64,000 nucleotides of DNA from Stenotrophomonas maltophilia (GCA_002364755.1 DEZI01000034.1:14183-78182); one strand, 5' to 3'. Numbered from the stretch's first letter, positions 34,580 through 44,059 are shown. Numbers and translations: made by a program. The notes: a model not told the origin generated them from the sequence alone.

Positions 34580-35007
34580 TCCGTCTTGCCGCGTTCCTGT
34601 GCGGCGCACTCTTCGGACTGGGACTGGTCGTCTCTGATATGGCCAACCCTGCTCGCGTGCTTGCTTTCCTTGATGTGAGCCACGCCTGGGACCCCTCTCT
34701 AGCGCTGGTCATGCTGGGCGCTCTGATTCCTTCCGGCGCAGCCTACCTGTGGATACGCGCCCGCAGGACACCACTGCTTGCCGCATCGCTGCACATTCCC
34801 ACCCATCGCATCATCGATCGGCGCCTGGTAATTGGTGCGGCGATATTCGGCCTGGGTTGGGGACTGGCCGGCGTGTGTCCCGGCCCAGCCATCGCGTTGC
34901 TGGGAACCGGCCAGCCCTTCGCGATCATGTTCGCCACGGCAATGATCGCTGGCGTGCTCCTGCATGGCCTCATTCATCGCCCCACTACAACTACGGGACA
35001 ACCATGA
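34576..35007 (+). CDS. YeeE/YedE-family membrane protein, second half
   Basis: A 143-residue partner of the preceding protein (DUF6691-like). GALFGLGLVVSDMANPARVLAFLD at the start and FGLGWGLAGVCPGPAIALLGTG carry the family motifs including the conserved Cys of GVCPGPA. Four-base overlaps on both sides. Confidence 0.88.
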   Translation: MIRLAAFLCGALFGLGLVVSDMANPARVLAFLDVSHAWDPSLALVMLGALIPSGAAYLWIRARRTPLLAASLHIPTHRIIDRRLVIGAAIFGLGWGLAGVCPGPAIALLGTGQPFAIMFATAMIAGVLLHGLIHRPTTTTGQP

Positions 35008-35441
35008 ACCTAAAGCCACTCTCTGCCAACCTCAAGGTATCCGGTCAGCTCCTGCCAGAGGATATTGAAGCTCTGAAGGAGCAGGGCTTTGCGAGCGTGA
35101 TCTGCAACCGGCCCGACGACGAACAGCCGGAGCAGCCCAGTCACCATGCGCTGCAGGCTGCCTGCCACCAGGCGGCCATGCAGTTTGCCTATCTTCCCGT
35201 AGTGCCGGGCGTCATTACCGATGATCAGGTGCATACCTTTGCCAAGTTGATCGACGCGCTGCCACGCCCGGTTGCCGCGTACTGCAGAACCGGCACCCGT
35301 GCTGCGATGCTTTGGGCGCTGTCGGAAGTCATTCACAATGGAGCGGCGTTTGCCGACGTTCTGTCTGTTGCTTCGGACGCAGGCTATGACCTGTCCTCCA
35401 TCGCAGCTAGGCTGCAGCAAGGTCCGGCGTCCGGCGACTGA
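35004..35441 (+). CDS. DUF442/TIGR01244-type sulfur transferase or phosphatase
   Basis: A 145-residue protein. LKVSGQLLPEDIEALKEQGFASVICNRPDDE and the active-site loop AYCRTGTRAAMLWAL identify the DUF442 family, whose Cys loop (C-x4-R) acts as a rhodanese or phosphatase. In Xylella this domain is fused to the Blh dioxygenase; here it is a separate gene overlapping the previous one by four bases. It probably hands sulfane sulfur to or from the dioxygenase. Confidence 0.88.
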   Translation: MNLKPLSANLKVSGQLLPEDIEALKEQGFASVICNRPDDEQPEQPSHHALQAACHQAAMQFAYLPVVPGVITDDQVHTFAKLIDALPRPVAAYCRTGTRAAMLWALSEVIHNGAAFADVLSVASDAGYDLSSIAARLQQGPASGD

Positions 35442-35444
35442 CAT

Positions 35445-35918
35445 ATGGAAACGCTATCTCTGCTGCAGTGGGTGCTGGGCGGCCTGTCTGGCGTCCTGGT
35501 CAGCTGCGTCCTGGGGGTGGTCGGTGGTGGCGGATCCATCCTGCCGGTACCACTGATGCTCTACGTGGTCGGAGTGGACGAACCGCATGTGGCAATCGGA
35601 ACCAGCGCACTGGCAGTTGCAGTCAATCCCGCACTGGTGGCCGCGACGGGAATGCCGATCATCGCCGCAGTCGGAAGCTCGCTCGTCGCCGTCGCCGTCG
35701 CCGTCGCCGCATTAGGCATGACCACCGCATTGAACTACGCGCATGCAGGCCTGATCAACTGGAAGCTCGCGGCAGTGTTCGTCGTTGCCGGCATGGCTGG
35801 CGGTACTGCAGCAGCAGCAACTTCGACGAAGCTTGCCAGCTATCGTGGGGCTCTGAACACGGTATTTGTAGTACTGATTTTCATTACTGCCGCATACATG
35901 CTGTGGAAGGTGAACTGA
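35445..35918 (+). CDS. TauE/SafE-family sulfite exporter with internal deletion
   Basis: At 157 residues this is about 100 shorter than normal members, which have two homologous halves and eight helices. The N-terminal part (LGGLSGVLVSCVLGVVGGGGSILPVPLM and HVAIGTSALAVAVN) is the start of half one. From about residue 65 (PALVAATGMPIIAAVGSSL) it matches the middle of half two and continues to a normal C terminus. The join is in frame. The gene starts four bases after the DUF442 stop, as expected for the operon's sulfite exporter. Whether the shortened protein works is open. Confidence 0.75.
   Translation: METLSLLQWVLGGLSGVLVSCVLGVVGGGGSILPVPLMLYVVGVDEPHVAIGTSALAVAVNPALVAATGMPIIAAVGSSLVAVAVAVAALGMTTALNYAHAGLINWKLAAVFVVAGMAGGTAAAATSTKLASYRGALNTVFVVLIFITAAYMLWKVN
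35685..35708 (+). repeat. hexanucleotide repeat GTCGCC x4 inside tauE/safE gene
   Basis: Four perfect tandem copies of GTCGCC encode a Val-Ala run in a membrane helix, where relatives have a more varied sequence. Such a tract can gain or lose two residues per slippage event without a frameshift. Confidence 0.7.
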
Positions 35919-36079
35919 CCGGATGCATGCCAGCCCCGCACTTGAACCGACGCACCAAGGCACGATAGCCGCGCATGTTCTGGGTCCATGCCCTCCATTC
36001 AGGCGCGCCGGGTGCGACCACATGTCGCACCGGCTGCTGGCCGCCGGGCAGCCGCCCGGCCTTGCCCTACAATGCGTGG

Positions 36080-36583
36080 GTGCGCTTCCGTGCCTTCCAC
36101 CGCAGCCTCAGCCTCATGGCGTTCGTCGCCATGCTGCTCATCGTGCTTGCTCCATTGGTAAGCCGATGGCTCGCGCACGACACGGCAGCAGACCATAGCG
36201 AAGCCGTGCACGCGATTGAACATCACCCTTCTGCGATGCAGCAGCATGAGGGTGGCGAGCATCACCACCACGGTACTGGCGACGCGACAGAAATGACGAT
36301 GTCCGCCGACCACGACCACCATGCAATGGTCGCGCACGCCGAGGTGCGTCCGCTGCAGGATCACGCCGGCAAACCCCGCAACGACCCGCATGCCGGGCAC
36401 GACATGGGCGTGGACTGCGACTACTGCCTGATCGCAGCGCGCATGGTGAGCCTGCTGGTAGCGCTGTTGCTCGCGCTGATCGGCTGGCGCCCGCCGCACT
36501 TTGCCCGCGCCTGGACGCTCAGCTGGGGTTCCAGCATTGCCGCCGGGCACCTCGGCGCCCGCGGTCCTCCCCTGCACGCTTGA
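36080..36583 (+). CDS. His-rich DUF2946-family exported protein
   Basis: A 167-residue protein with a single N-terminal hydrophobic segment (LMAFVAMLLIVLAPLVSRW), then a long periplasmic His/Met/Asp-rich region (HEGGEHHHH, ADHDHHAM and similar), and DYCLIAARM with a second helix. The DUF2946 family lies next to copper-related TonB receptors, and the His/Met-rich part should bind metal. The GTG start keeps the family's N-terminal Arg-rich stretch; the ATG at 36116 is an alternative. It precedes the TonB receptor gene by 130 bases. Confidence 0.8.
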   Translation: MRFRAFHRSLSLMAFVAMLLIVLAPLVSRWLAHDTAADHSEAVHAIEHHPSAMQQHEGGEHHHHGTGDATEMTMSADHDHHAMVAHAEVRPLQDHAGKPRNDPHAGHDMGVDCDYCLIAARMVSLLVALLLALIGWRPPHFARAWTLSWGSSIAAGHLGARGPPLHA

Positions 36584-36713
36584 TCGTCTGCGCCCGCCGC
36601 GCTGACATCCTGCCGATGCCACTCAACGCCTGCGCCTGACTGCGCGGGCTTAATGGCGTTTCCCGATCTCCGCACTACCTGACTTATGCCGGGTGGTGCC
36701 GTTTGCTGTGACC

Positions 36714-38753
36714 ATGACCCAGAACCTCACTCGCACCACGCTTTCACTCAGCCTCGCCACCGCGCTTGGCTGCCTTTCCCTGATGCCGACCGACGCATCC
36801 GCGCAGGATGGCACTGCACTTACGCTGGGCACCGTACAGGTAACCAACGACGGGGCTTGGGACCGCAACGCCCGCACCGTTTTCAGTTCCGTCGACGTCA
36901 TTGGCGGCGATCTGCTGCAGTCGCAGCGCGTAGAACATAGCTGGGAGCTGCTGATGAACGCTCCCGGCGTGCAGGTGACCCAGTTCAAGATGGGCACCGA
37001 CGCAGGGCGATTCTCGTTCCGTGGCTTCAACGGCGAGGGCCGCATCAATGCCGTGAAGCTGCTGATCGATGGCATTCCCAGCAACGACAACGCCGGAGGC
37101 ATGCCCTACCTGGATGCGGTCTGGCCGCTGGATATCACCGCCATGGAGATCGTGCGCGGTACGAACGACGCGCGCTACGGCCTCAACGCCATCGCTGGCG
37201 ACGTCAACGTGGTCACCCGACAGGGCGGTAATGACGGCCAGCTGAGCATGACTGCCGGCAGTTTCGGCACGCAGGACCTGCAACTGGCCAAAGGCTTCGA
37301 GCATGGGGCGTGGTCGCAGAATTACTTCGTCGGCTGGCGGCAGTCGGCCGGTGAGCGTGACCACGCCGACGCCACGCAGCGCAGCTTTGCCGGCAAGTGG
37401 TTCTACACCGATCCCGACGGTGCCTGGCGAGGCGGCTTGACGACCCGCTACTACAAGAACGCAGCGCTGGAAGCGGGCTACCTGAGCTACCCGGAACTGC
37501 AGGCCGATCCGAAGCAGTCACCCGGTTACGCCAAGGATGACCGCAGCGAACGCGAGACCCGCCAGACCGCGTTGCACTTCGACGGTCGCATCGGAACCGA
37601 CTGGACCTGGGCCGCCAAGGCTTACCAGAACGACTACCGCAACCAGCGTTGGGTCACCTTTACCGAAGGTGGTGCGCAGCAGGAGCGGTTCAATGATGAA
37701 ATCCAGCGCGGTCTGATCCTCAATGCCACCTGGCGGCCGGACACCGCGCTGGCCGAACTGGTGGTGGATGCCGGCGCGGATGGTCAATGGCAGGACAACA
37801 TCGCCCAGCGCTACCGCACCGTGCGGCGTCAGCGCCAGGCCACCCTGCGCGACTGGGACTTCGATCTGGATACGCGCGGTGCCTACGTGCAGGCGGTGAT
37901 CCGCCCGATCGACCGGCTCAAGCTGGTACCGGCGTACCGCGTGGATCGTATCTACGGCGACTTCACCAACATCTCCTCGGGTACCTCGGCGCCGGTATAC
38001 GACTATGGCCTGATCAAGCAGCCCAAGTTCAGCGCTTCCTATGACATCAGCAAGTCGCTGGTGGCCTACGGGAACTGGGGGCGGACCTTCCAGATCGGCA
38101 GCGGTAACGGCGCCTATCGCACGCAGGCGGGCAACCTTTCGCCCTCGATCAACGAAGGCTGGGAAGCCGGATTGAAATGGTCGCCCGTGGCAGGCCTGCA
38201 GACCCGCGCTGCAGTGTGGGAGCAGACCGCATCCGACGAGGTGGCCACGATCCTCGGCGTGAACGGAACCATCGGCACTAATGAGGTTGGCAACGTCGGC
38301 AAGACGCGCCGCCGGGGCTGGGATCTGCAGGCCAACTGGCAACCGGACGCACGTTGGCGGGCGTGGGCGTCCTATTCGCGGCAGAAGGCCACCATCGAAG
38401 TCCCCGATCCAAGCGCACCGGCCACCCGCGGCCGGCAGATCGAGAATGTGCCGAACTGGCTGGCCAGCGCTGGCGTGGAGTTCAGCCCCATGCCGGACTG
38501 GACCTTCAGTGCCTGGGGTAACGGCCAGGGTGACTACTACGTGGAGCGCACCAATACGTTGGGCCGCTATGGCGGCTATGCGCTGCTCAACCTGAGCGCC
38601 ACATACCGGCTGAACCTGCGCAACCAGCTTTCGCTGCAGCTGAAGAATGCCACCGATCGGGCCTATCTGTACGCCTGGTATGACAGCGGATCCTCGGGCT
38701 ATTCACCTGGCGACGGCCGTGCACTCTATCTGACCTGGACACGGGAGCTCTGA
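36714..38753 (+). CDS. TonB-dependent outer-membrane receptor (metal/siderophore type)
   Basis: A 679-residue receptor with a signal peptide ending near ASAQ. The plug domain has SWELLMNAPGVQVTQFKMGTD, FRGFNGEGRINAVKLLIDGIP and EIVRGTNDARYGLNAIAGDVNVVTR; the barrel ends with YLTWTREL. A PepSY-type membrane reductase-like gene starts one base after the stop, a frequent pairing for iron uptake. The ligand is not evident. The DUF2946 neighbour would argue for copper, the siderophore receptor further on for iron. Confidence 0.88.
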   Translation: MTQNLTRTTLSLSLATALGCLSLMPTDASAQDGTALTLGTVQVTNDGAWDRNARTVFSSVDVIGGDLLQSQRVEHSWELLMNAPGVQVTQFKMGTDAGRFSFRGFNGEGRINAVKLLIDGIPSNDNAGGMPYLDAVWPLDITAMEIVRGTNDARYGLNAIAGDVNVVTRQGGNDGQLSMTAGSFGTQDLQLAKGFEHGAWSQNYFVGWRQSAGERDHADATQRSFAGKWFYTDPDGAWRGGLTTRYYKNAALEAGYLSYPELQADPKQSPGYAKDDRSERETRQTALHFDGRIGTDWTWAAKAYQNDYRNQRWVTFTEGGAQQERFNDEIQRGLILNATWRPDTALAELVVDAGADGQWQDNIAQRYRTVRRQRQATLRDWDFDLDTRGAYVQAVIRPIDRLKLVPAYRVDRIYGDFTNISSGTSAPVYDYGLIKQPKFSASYDISKSLVAYGNWGRTFQIGSGNGAYRTQAGNLSPSINEGWEAGLKWSPVAGLQTRAAVWEQTASDEVATILGVNGTIGTNEVGNVGKTRRRGWDLQANWQPDARWRAWASYSRQKATIEVPDPSAPATRGRQIENVPNWLASAGVEFSPMPDWTFSAWGNGQGDYYVERTNTLGRYGGYALLNLSATYRLNLRNQLSLQLKNATDRAYLYAWYDSGSSGYSPGDGRALYLTWTREL

Positions 38754-38754
38754 G

Positions 38755-40188
38755 ATGAACGCCACCGCCTCCCCTGCCGTCGCGGACCGGCTGCGCTTCT
38801 ACCGTGCGGTGTGGCGGTGGCACTTCTATGCTGGACTGTTTGTCCTGCCTTTCATCGCATGGCTTGCGTTGACCGGCGCGGTCTACCTCTACCAGAAGCC
38901 CATTGATCGTTGGGTCCACGCGGGACTGAAGGTGGTCGAGCCGGTTGCTGCGCAGAAGGCAGCGCCCAGTGCAGATATCGCCGCCGTGCAGGCTGTGACC
39001 GAAGGCGATGTCTTCCGCTACACCACACCGGAACGTGCCGATGGCAGTGTGGAAATCGGCGTCATCGAAAAGGATGGACGCCGACAGATCTACTACGTGG
39101 ATCCGGGCACGTCGCAGGTGCTGGGCCATCTGCCCGAGAAAGGCACGTTCTCTGGCGTCGTCCGGCGCCTGCACAGTCTGGATCTGCTGGGAGCCTATGC
39201 CAGCGCACTGATCGAGATCGCTGCGGGCTGGGCCATCCTGCTGGTCGCAACCGGCGTCTACCTGTGGTGGCCGCGTGGCCAGAAGGGCGGTGTGATCACC
39301 ATGCGGGGGCAGCCCCGCCAGCGACTGTTCTGGCGGGACCTGCATGCGGTCACCGGGGTCTGGGTCGGTCTGGTGCTGCTGTTTCTGGCAGTCACCGGCA
39401 TGCCGTGGTCGGTGGTGTGGGGCAAGCAGGTCAACGCCTGGGCCAATGGCCACGACTACGGCTACCCAGCCGGTGTACGCGTAGATGTGCCGATGTCACA
39501 CCAACGCCTGGCCGACACCACCACCCCAACCTGGTCGATGCAGCAGGCCCAGCTGCCCGTCTCCGACCTGGCCCATGCCCAGCACGCGGTGCGGCCCGGC
39601 AACGACGGGCACGAAGGGCATGAGGGGCATGGCGGGAGCGCTTCTGGCGAGCTGGCCCCGCAACCGGGCGCGATCGGCATCGATGCAGCCATCCAGGCGT
39701 TCGAGCGCTTGGGCCTGGCCCCCGGCTACAGCGTCAGCCTGCCGCGCGGTGCCATGGGCGTGTACACCGCTTCGGTCTATCCAGAGGCGCTGGACCAGCA
39801 GCGGGTTGTCCATCTGGACCAGTACAGCGGGAACGTGCTGCTGGACATGACCTACGCCGACTACGGCCCGCTCGGGCGCGGGCTTGAGTGGGGCATCAAC
39901 GTGCATCTCGGCCAGGAATACGGCACGGCCAACCGCTTGTTCCTGCTGATGGCCTGCCTCGCCATCGTGCTGCTGTGTGCCAGCGGCGCGGTGATGTGGT
40001 GGAAGCGTCGCCCGCTCGGCGGCCTGGGCGTTCCGCCTCTCCCACGACAGGGCCGCAGCGTTGCCGGCGTGTTTGCGCTGTTGTGCATCGGCGGCCTGAT
40101 CTTCCCGCTGGTGGGTGCCTCGTTGTTGCTGGTGGGCTTGCTTGATTTCCTGGCTACCCGTGGCTGGCGTGCGCAGCCGGCACGCTGA
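38755..40188 (+). CDS. PepSY-associated membrane protein (PiuB/FsrB-like)
   Basis: A 477-residue inner-membrane protein with four long helices and PepSY domains: WHFYAGLFVLPFIAWLALTGAVYLY at the start, HSLDLLGAYASALIEIAAGWAILLVATGVYLWW, and FWRDLHAVTGVWVGLVLLFLAVTGMPW. His residues in the helices suit haem binding, and relatives reduce ferric siderophores. A His/Gly-rich loop (GHEGHEGHGG, about 286) may hold metal. One base separates it from the receptor gene. Confidence 0.86.
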   Translation: MNATASPAVADRLRFYRAVWRWHFYAGLFVLPFIAWLALTGAVYLYQKPIDRWVHAGLKVVEPVAAQKAAPSADIAAVQAVTEGDVFRYTTPERADGSVEIGVIEKDGRRQIYYVDPGTSQVLGHLPEKGTFSGVVRRLHSLDLLGAYASALIEIAAGWAILLVATGVYLWWPRGQKGGVITMRGQPRQRLFWRDLHAVTGVWVGLVLLFLAVTGMPWSVVWGKQVNAWANGHDYGYPAGVRVDVPMSHQRLADTTTPTWSMQQAQLPVSDLAHAQHAVRPGNDGHEGHEGHGGSASGELAPQPGAIGIDAAIQAFERLGLAPGYSVSLPRGAMGVYTASVYPEALDQQRVVHLDQYSGNVLLDMTYADYGPLGRGLEWGINVHLGQEYGTANRLFLLMACLAIVLLCASGAVMWWKRRPLGGLGVPPLPRQGRSVAGVFALLCIGGLIFPLVGASLLLVGLLDFLATRGWRAQPAR

Positions 40189-40246
40189 TTCGTTGTTCAA
40201 CGCCCAACTGGGCATCGTTTGTTCCCCTGCATGGAGACATAACCGC

Positions 40247-40954
40247 ATGAACCGTCATTCCCTGAAGTACGTGCTTGCCACCGCGCTGTTGGCGCTCTCC
40301 GGTATCGCTTCTGCAGCCGATGCGGCCAAGACGCCGTTTACGGTGCCGGCCCTGCCTTACGCCAGCAACGCACTGGAGCCGGCCATCGATGCGCAGACGA
40401 TGGAGATCCATCATGGCCGACATCACAAGGCCTACGTGGATAACCTCAACGCCAAGGTCAAGGATTTCCCCACACTGGCGAGCCTGTCGCTGGAGGATAT
40501 CCAGCGGAACATTTCGACGTACGACACGGCGGTACGCAACAACGCCGGCGGCCACTACAACCACAGCCTCTTCTGGACGCTGATGGCACCTGCCGGCCAG
40601 GGCGGCACACCGTCGCCGACACTGCGCAGCAAACTGGCTGAGACCTTCGGGTCCGAAGAAGCGTTCCGCACGAAGTTCTCGGAAGCAGCCACGAAGATCT
40701 TCGGCTCCGGCTGGGCGTGGTTGATCGTCAAGGACGACGGCTCGCTGGCTATCACCACCACCGCCAATCAGGACAACCCACTGATGGATGCAGTTGCCGA
40801 GCGTGGCACCCCCGTTCTGGCGTTGGACGTGTGGGAACACGCCTACTACCTGTACTACCAGAACAAGCGGGCCGATTACATCAAAGCCTGGTGGCCGCTG
40901 GTCAACTGGAAACAGGTCAATGCCCGCTATGACGCAGCCTCCAGCAAGCGCTGA
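40247..40954 (+). CDS. exported Fe/Mn superoxide dismutase
   Basis: A 235-residue Fe/Mn superoxide dismutase with an added signal peptide (YVLATALLALSGIASAADA), so it should work in the periplasm rather than the cytoplasm. Metal ligands are His in MEIHHGRHH, His in HYNHSLFW, and Asp/His in DVWEHAYYLYY. Most Fe/Mn SODs of this group are cytoplasmic; an exported one between two receptor genes suggests protection during periplasmic iron reduction. GGAG lies upstream of the ATG. Confidence 0.9.
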   Translation: MNRHSLKYVLATALLALSGIASAADAAKTPFTVPALPYASNALEPAIDAQTMEIHHGRHHKAYVDNLNAKVKDFPTLASLSLEDIQRNISTYDTAVRNNAGGHYNHSLFWTLMAPAGQGGTPSPTLRSKLAETFGSEEAFRTKFSEAATKIFGSGWAWLIVKDDGSLAITTTANQDNPLMDAVAERGTPVLALDVWEHAYYLYYQNKRADYIKAWWPLVNWKQVNARYDAASSKR

Positions 40955-40991
40955 GTCCCCCTCTGCACCGCAACTAATCAATTAGGCTGCC

Positions 40992-43130
40992 ATGACCCCT
41001 AGAACCCTGATCAGCACCGCCATCGTCCTGGCACTGGCCTGCGCGGCGCCGTCGGCCTTCGCCGAAGAAGATGCAGCGCCGCCCGCGTCGCGTGCGTCGA
41101 ATGACGCGCCCAGCTGGACGTTGAAGCCGGTGGAAGTGACCGCCGCGCGCGGCACCTATACCGCCTCGGCCACCTCCGCCGCCACCCGCACCGATACGCC
41201 CATCACCGAAGTGCCCCAGTCGGTGCAGGTCATCACCAGCACTCTGCTGCGCGAGCAGGACCGGCGCACACTGGGCGAGGCACTGGTCAACGTTTCCGGC
41301 GTCAGCCCTACGCGCTCGGACGAGAATCTGTTCATTCCGCCCATCGTGCGTGGGTTCCCCGCCGAGGTCTATCTGGACGGCCTGCCGCTGTTTGCAGGCA
41401 ACCAGCAGGCCTACGACCCCACCGGCATGGTGGGTATTTCCAGCATCAGCGTGCTCAAGGGGCCGAGTGCGACGCTGTATGGCGGTGGCCTCGGCACGCC
41501 ACTCGGCGGCGTCATCAACATCGAGAGCGAGCGGCCGGACCCTAGCGCGTCCAGCGGCTACGTTGCCCTGCGCGGGGGCAGCTTCTCCACCTGGAACCCC
41601 TACGCGGATATCAACGTTCCCCTGTCTTCTACCATCGCAGCGCGGATCGGTGCGGAGTACCAGAAGAACGACAGCTGGATCGATGAGGTTCATGGCGAGC
41701 GCTGGTCGTTGCAGCCCAGCTTGCTGATGCAGTTGAGCGAGGCGACCGAATTGCTGCTGCAAGGACAGTTCAACCGCCGTCGCGCTCTGGAGTATTCCGG
41801 CCTGCCTGCTGATGCGGCCCTGGCCGGCATGCTGGATCGGAACGCCTTCCCCGGCTCGCCTGACGGCCAACCGTTGACCAGCAACGATAGCAAGATGGGT
41901 ACTGCCACCCTGCGGCATGCATTCTCAGACCGGGCCGAACTGACCGTGACCGCACGCTACTTCCGCGGCAAGGTCGATGAGAGCGGCAGCTTCGTCTTCC
42001 CTGGCTTGGCCCCAACGGACACAGTTGCACCGGAGTACGACGTCTTCCCGATCACGATGGTGAACCGCACGAAAGAAGCAACGCTGGATGCCAACCTCTC
42101 TGTCAAGACTGACATGCTGGGCGGGGAGCACACTCTGCTGGGCGGCATCAACTACGACTGGACAAGCTTCTACAGTGGCATGGGCCTGTTCATCAGCGAT
42201 AGTCCTTCCGGGGTGATCAACCTCGCCGATCCTCGTTACATGCTTCGCTATACGGCGCAGTTGCCGGTCAACTCCTACACCGATGATCGCTTCACGACCA
42301 TTGCCGGCTACATCCAGGACCAGGCGACCTATGGCCGTCTGCATCTGACCGGCGCACTGCGCTGGACGTCGCTGAAGTTCGTCGAGAACAGCAATATCGG
42401 CGTGGCCAACGACAAGACCTTCCGCCATGTGTCACCGCATTTCGGGGCAACGTACGACCTTGCCCCCGGCATCGCGCTGTTTGCAGGCTACGCGACCGCC
42501 TTCCGTGCACCGTTCGGCTTCATCGGCCTTGCCACGCCAGAGCCTGAAACGTCCACCAACGTGGAAGGGGGCGTGAAGCTGTCACTGCCAAGCCGGGGGC
42601 TTTCCGGCACCGTCGCGGTGTTCCGGCAGAAGCGCGAGGACGTGGCGGTGTCGGACCCGAACAACGTGGGCTTCTACATCCAGAGCGGTCAGCAGCGGGC
42701 ACGCGGGGTGGAAATGGACGTGGTATGGGAACCCACACCGGCCTTCTCGCTGCTGGCCAACTACGCGCACACCACGACGCGGGATGAAGGTGCCTCTCCT
42801 GGGGATCGCGTGGCGCGTGTTCCGGACAACAGCGGGCGCCTTGCAGCGCGCTATCGACTGCTGGAGGGGCCGGCGAAAGGACTGGCCTTCGGGGCGGGCG
42901 TTACCGCCGTCAGTGCCAGGGAGCTGACCCTGCCCAATACCGTCGCCATTCCCGGCTATGCCGTGTTCGATGCCCAGGCATCCTACGACTTCGGGCGGTT
43001 CACGCTCGGACTGTCGCTGGTCAACCTCACCGGACGCAAGGCGTGGGATCCCTACTCGTACATGGGCAACGCCGTTGTAGCACCCAACCAGCCCCGGTCG
43101 GCATTCGTCACGCTCAGGATGGACCTCTGA
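40992..43130 (+). CDS. TonB-dependent siderophore receptor
   Basis: A 712-residue receptor. After a 24-residue signal peptide the plug starts LKPVEVTAARGTYTASATSAATRTDTPITEVPQSVQVI, the hallmark of the ferric hydroxamate/catecholate group, and continues with SISVLKGPSATLYGGGLGTPLGGVIN. The barrel ends NQPRSAFVTLRMDL, with the terminal aromatic/hydrophobic pattern usual for the family, although the last residue is Leu. The stop overlaps the start of the next gene by one base. Confidence 0.9.
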   Translation: MTPRTLISTAIVLALACAAPSAFAEEDAAPPASRASNDAPSWTLKPVEVTAARGTYTASATSAATRTDTPITEVPQSVQVITSTLLREQDRRTLGEALVNVSGVSPTRSDENLFIPPIVRGFPAEVYLDGLPLFAGNQQAYDPTGMVGISSISVLKGPSATLYGGGLGTPLGGVINIESERPDPSASSGYVALRGGSFSTWNPYADINVPLSSTIAARIGAEYQKNDSWIDEVHGERWSLQPSLLMQLSEATELLLQGQFNRRRALEYSGLPADAALAGMLDRNAFPGSPDGQPLTSNDSKMGTATLRHAFSDRAELTVTARYFRGKVDESGSFVFPGLAPTDTVAPEYDVFPITMVNRTKEATLDANLSVKTDMLGGEHTLLGGINYDWTSFYSGMGLFISDSPSGVINLADPRYMLRYTAQLPVNSYTDDRFTTIAGYIQDQATYGRLHLTGALRWTSLKFVENSNIGVANDKTFRHVSPHFGATYDLAPGIALFAGYATAFRAPFGFIGLATPEPETSTNVEGGVKLSLPSRGLSGTVAVFRQKREDVAVSDPNNVGFYIQSGQQRARGVEMDVVWEPTPAFSLLANYAHTTTRDEGASPGDRVARVPDNSGRLAARYRLLEGPAKGLAFGAGVTAVSARELTLPNTVAIPGYAVFDAQASYDFGRFTLGLSLVNLTGRKAWDPYSYMGNAVVAPNQPRSAFVTLRMDL

Positions 43131-44059
43131 TGGACAACCCTTTCAAGCGGTGGCTCGCTGCCGCCGCCTTGCTGTCGGCCGTTATCTGCGCATCCTCTGC
43201 TACCGCATCACCAGCAACGCCGACTGGCGGGGTAGTCATTCCGCTGTATCCGGCTGGCACGTCGCAGCCACTGGCCGTGCAGGAGCTGCACGACACGTTG
43301 GATACCGGCGAGACGCTGATCTACGACGTGAGTGAGCCAACCCTGGAGATGTACCGGCCCGCGCCCGGCAAGCAGAATGGAGCGGCGGTCATCGTGGTTC
43401 CCGGCGGAGGTTTTGTTGCCCTTGGCTATGTCCGCGGCGGCACGGACGTAGCGCGCGCCTTGGCCGAGCGTGGCATCACTGCCTTTGTGCTGAAGCACCG
43501 CACAGTGCGCAGCGGCGATGGGCCGATGCGCATTCCGGCGGTGCACATGAAAGAGATGGAGCAGGTGATGTCGCGTGCCAAGACGGGCTTGCCCGTTGAG
43601 ATGCCGCCGTTTGCCGGCGAGCCGAACGCCGTTGAGGACGGAGCGCGCGCCATGGCCATTGTGCGGCAGCGTGCCGGTGAGTGGGGTGTCATCCCAGGCA
43701 GGGTGGGGATGATAGGCTTCTCCAGCGGCGCTTACCTGGCTGCAGATCTTGCCATCGGTCCCAAGGCCACACGTCCGGACTTCGTAGGTCTGATCTACGG
43801 CGGCCTGCGCACACCTGTGCCAGCAGATGCGTCGCCGGCATTCATCGCTGGCGCTGCTGACGACGACTATCAGCCGAATGATCCCATCCTGCTCTACAGC
43901 GCATGGCGTGGTGCGGGTGTACCTGCGGAGCTGCATCTGTACGAACGTGGGGGGCACGGCTTTGACCTTCAGCCGAGGGGCATGACCAGCGATCTCTGGT
44001 TCGGTCAGTTCATTGCCTGGATGCAGGTGCGGGAGCTGATGCCAACGTCGGGGAGGTAA
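43130..44059 (+). CDS. exported alpha/beta hydrolase, coupled to siderophore receptor
   Basis: A 309-residue protein with a signal peptide (AAALLSAVICASSATA). VIVVPGGGFVALGYVRGG is the oxyanion-hole region of the esterase/acetyl-xylan-esterase group, GFSSGAYLAADLA holds the nucleophile Ser, and LYERGGHGFDL the histidine. It starts in TGATG overlap with the receptor gene, so a role in cleaving the imported siderophore or its ester is plausible but unproven; polysaccharide deacetylation is the alternative. Confidence 0.82.
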   Translation: MDNPFKRWLAAAALLSAVICASSATASPATPTGGVVIPLYPAGTSQPLAVQELHDTLDTGETLIYDVSEPTLEMYRPAPGKQNGAAVIVVPGGGFVALGYVRGGTDVARALAERGITAFVLKHRTVRSGDGPMRIPAVHMKEMEQVMSRAKTGLPVEMPPFAGEPNAVEDGARAMAIVRQRAGEWGVIPGRVGMIGFSSGAYLAADLAIGPKATRPDFVGLIYGGLRTPVPADASPAFIAGAADDDYQPNDPILLYSAWRGAGVPAELHLYERGGHGFDLQPRGMTSDLWFGQFIAWMQVRELMPTSGR

